In this document: one piece after another, positions 15,959-17,018 of the stretch
Position numbering within the stretch: the stretch's first letter is position 1
How the letters are laid out: each line of letters opens with the position of its first letter
Assembly (NCBI GenBank): GCA_028821635.1
Contig: JAPPDO010000348.1
Coordinates: 1-17,018, forward strand
DNA: 17,018 nt
Direction: 5' to 3'
Origin: Ekhidna sp.
Lineage (GTDB): Bacteria > Bacteroidota > Bacteroidia > Cytophagales > Cyclobacteriaceae
Notes under the pieces: generated by a model
The model's database searches: none
The model's input: the letters and a program-made list of their open reading frames with translations, nothing else
What the model was told of the DNA's origin: nothing
Program-made: the position numbers and the translations under genes

Positions 15959-16200
15959 TACCGGCTAAAATACAAATAGGAGGTCGTAGAGACGAAATAG
16001 ATTGAAATAATACAGTTAAACTTCACAGACCATCCAAATTTGACATACCTCATGATTTAAAACAACGCATTTCTGAGGTTTAGGAAGGTATCTTATAATG
16101 TTTTTGGTTTTACTCTTCGGCTATTTTAGTGCGTGATACTATCGGTTTGGCGTGAGGTAACTTAGCGGCCGTCAATCGTTGAGTTAAAAAATTCAATAAA
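15959..16200. other. Spacer upstream of rsgA with a hairpin; possible small RNA
   Basis: No protein frame of interest was seen. TAACTTAGCG (16158-16167) can pair with CGTTGAGTTA (16177-16186), 10 positions with some G-T pairs, over a 9-nt loop, just before the strong terminator at 16201. On the plus strand this is a hairpin-then-terminator layout with no gene before it, which suits a small RNA. I could not find a good TAnnTTTG promoter for it. Confidence 0.3.
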
Positions 16201-16230
16201 AAAATCCCGCTCAAAGCGGGATTTTCTTTT
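16201..16230. terminator. Strong bidirectional intrinsic terminator
   Basis: A perfect 11-bp stem, AAAATCCCGCT (16201-16211) with AGCGGGATTTT (16215-16225), closes on a 3-nt loop. On the plus strand it is followed by TTTTCTTTTT. On the minus strand it is followed by a run of seven T. It separates the rsgA spacer from the phosphatase operon. Confidence 0.9.
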
Positions 16231-16269
16231 TGCTTGTAAAATCAATGTTTATGAATAAATTTACATATG

Positions 16270-16277
16270 TACATTTG
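16270..16277 (+). promoter_or_regulatory. -7 promoter box of the phosphatase gene
   Basis: TACATTTG is an exact TAnnTTTG match just behind the terminator. It would give a leader of about 30 nt before the ATG at 16314. No clear TTG lies at -33. Its position shows that starts upstream of 16277 are unlikely for the phosphatase. Confidence 0.5.
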
Positions 16278-16313
16278 TTACATACCCAGAAGTCAAGAAA
16301 AGTAACCTCTTTA

Positions 16314-16784
16314 ATGAAAAAAATTTTATTCGTTTGTCTGGGAAACATCTGTCGGTCTCCTATGGCAGAAGCTATCTTTAATGATAAGGTTCAAAGACAA
16401 GGCATTGATTCAAAATATGTATCTGATTCTGCCGGAACTGCCAGCTATCATATCGGAGAACCCCCAGACCCCAGAACGGTAGAAGTTGTTAAGAAAAATG
16501 GAATGAAAATTGAGCATCTGGCAAAGCAGTTTCAAAAAAAACACAGCGAGGATTTTGACTGCATAATTGCCATGGATGCTTCCAATAGACAAGAGATTTT
16601 AAGTAAAATAATGGATAGAAATGAAGATAAAGTCTTTCTAATGAGAGATTTTGATCCAATTGAAAAAGGAGATGTACCTGATCCATATTATGGGGGAAAA
16701 AGTGGATTTGATGATGTTTTTAAGATATTAAACAGGTCTATAGATGGACTAATTGATCATATCAGAGGTAAGAATAATTCGTGA
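16314..16784 (+). CDS. Low-molecular-weight protein tyrosine phosphatase
   Basis: The 156-residue product begins MKKILFVCLGNICRSPMAEA. The CX5R phosphate-binding loop is at Cys8-Arg14-Ser15, and the general acid Asp123 lies in VPDPYYGG. Length matches the family. The frame stays open upstream to a TTG at 16230, but those 28 residues have no homology and start before the predicted promoter, so the ATG at 16314 is chosen. The enzyme is cytoplasmic and dephosphorylates tyrosine phosphate; in this context, next to a fructosamine-kinase-like gene, removal of phosphate from phosphorylated sugars or proteins is possible but speculative. It overlaps the next start by 4 nt (GTGA). Confidence 0.92.
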   Translation: MKKILFVCLGNICRSPMAEAIFNDKVQRQGIDSKYVSDSAGTASYHIGEPPDPRTVEVVKKNGMKIEHLAKQFQKKHSEDFDCIIAMDASNRQEILSKIMDRNEDKVFLMRDFDPIEKGDVPDPYYGGKSGFDDVFKILNRSIDGLIDHIRGKNNS

Positions 16785-17018
16785 TTGATGAATTTCTCAA
16801 CGCTGTTCTCTGCGACCACGTTGGGTGTAGAAACATAAATAAATCTCAACGTGTCACGGGCGGCTGTATCAATGAAACAGCACAAATACAGGCTGGGTCT
16901 AATCTTTATTTTTTGAAATGGAACACATCAGAAAAATTAGACTTGTTTGACAAGGAAGTCTTAGGATTACGCCTTCTTGACCAAACGTCAGAAATAAAAA
17001 CTCCCGATATACTACGTC
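16781..17018 (+). CDS. Fructosamine kinase family protein (5' part only)
   Basis: A GTG at 16781 overlaps the phosphatase stop (GTGA) and opens a frame to the window edge, 79 residues. The segment RVTGGCINETAQIQ (the phosphate-binding loop) with NLYFLKWN and FDKEVLGLRLL fits the N-lobe of fructosamine/ketosamine-3-kinases, the Lys in FLKWN being the likely ATP-binding residue. These kinases phosphorylate sugar adducts on protein amines so that they fall off. The catalytic C-lobe lies outside the window, so completeness cannot be judged. The in-frame choice is firm because the nearby ATG at 16788 is in another frame. Confidence 0.8.
   Translation, partial: MIDEFLNAVLCDHVGCRNINKSQRVTGGCINETAQIQAGSNLYFLKWNTSEKLDLFDKEVLGLRLLDQTSEIKTPDILR

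Noticed and set aside
16230..16313. Longer N-terminus for the tyrosine phosphatase from TTG 16230
   Set aside because: It begins at the end of the terminator and upstream of the -7 box, and has no family similarity before MKKILFVC.

Overview
The window looks like chromosomal DNA of a Bacteroidota member, most likely a Cytophagales-type marine or soil bacterium. The evidence is a PorT-type protein of the type IX secretion system behind ubiE, a DUF5606 protein, a FecI/FecR/STN-TonB-receptor/DUF4249 cluster, lipoproteins with a Bacteroidota-style surface-export signature, and several TAnnTTTG promoter boxes. The base composition looks fairly AT-rich. The species cannot be named from the sequence.

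Layout. (1) Positions 1-3266, minus strand: a compact run ubiE > porT > SDR dehydrogenase > saccharopine-dehydrogenase-like reductase (cut by the window edge), with short overlaps or gaps. (2) Positions 3332-4392, plus strand, divergent: engB/ysxC (ribosome-assembly GTPase), then a DUF5606 protein. (3) Positions 4393-8726, the irregular part. It holds a start-less C-terminal fragment of tyrosyl-tRNA synthetase that runs straight into 21-nt tandem repeats, then a large IPT/TIG plus trypsin-like protease lipoprotein, a CAP/SCP lipoprotein whose C-terminus appears frameshifted, and about 560 nt of intergenic DNA. A second, diverged copy of the 21-nt repeat element lies in that DNA and can be read as a small Cys/Asn/His heptad peptide. 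This stretch looks accessory or rearranged. (4) Positions 8727-13706, plus strand: an ECF sigma factor, FecR anti-sigma factor, STN-containing TonB-dependent receptor and DUF4249 lipoprotein, a textbook cell-surface-signalling uptake locus. (5) Positions 13772-15958, minus strand: a secreted TPR protein and RsgA. (6) Positions 16201-17018, plus strand: a strong bidirectional terminator, then a low-molecular-weight protein tyrosine phosphatase overlapping the start of a fructosamine-kinase-family gene that leaves the window.

How the genes work together. The flanks are housekeeping: menaquinone synthesis, ribosome assembly (EngB, RsgA), secretion-system assembly, amino-acid metabolism and probable deglycation. 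The sigma/FecR/receptor/DUF4249 block should act as one inducible transport unit for an unknown substrate. The most unusual signals are the pair of related 21-nt repeat elements bracketing the protease/CAP genes, with the tyrS fragment fused to one of them. I see no clear evidence of a complete new defence or mobile system.
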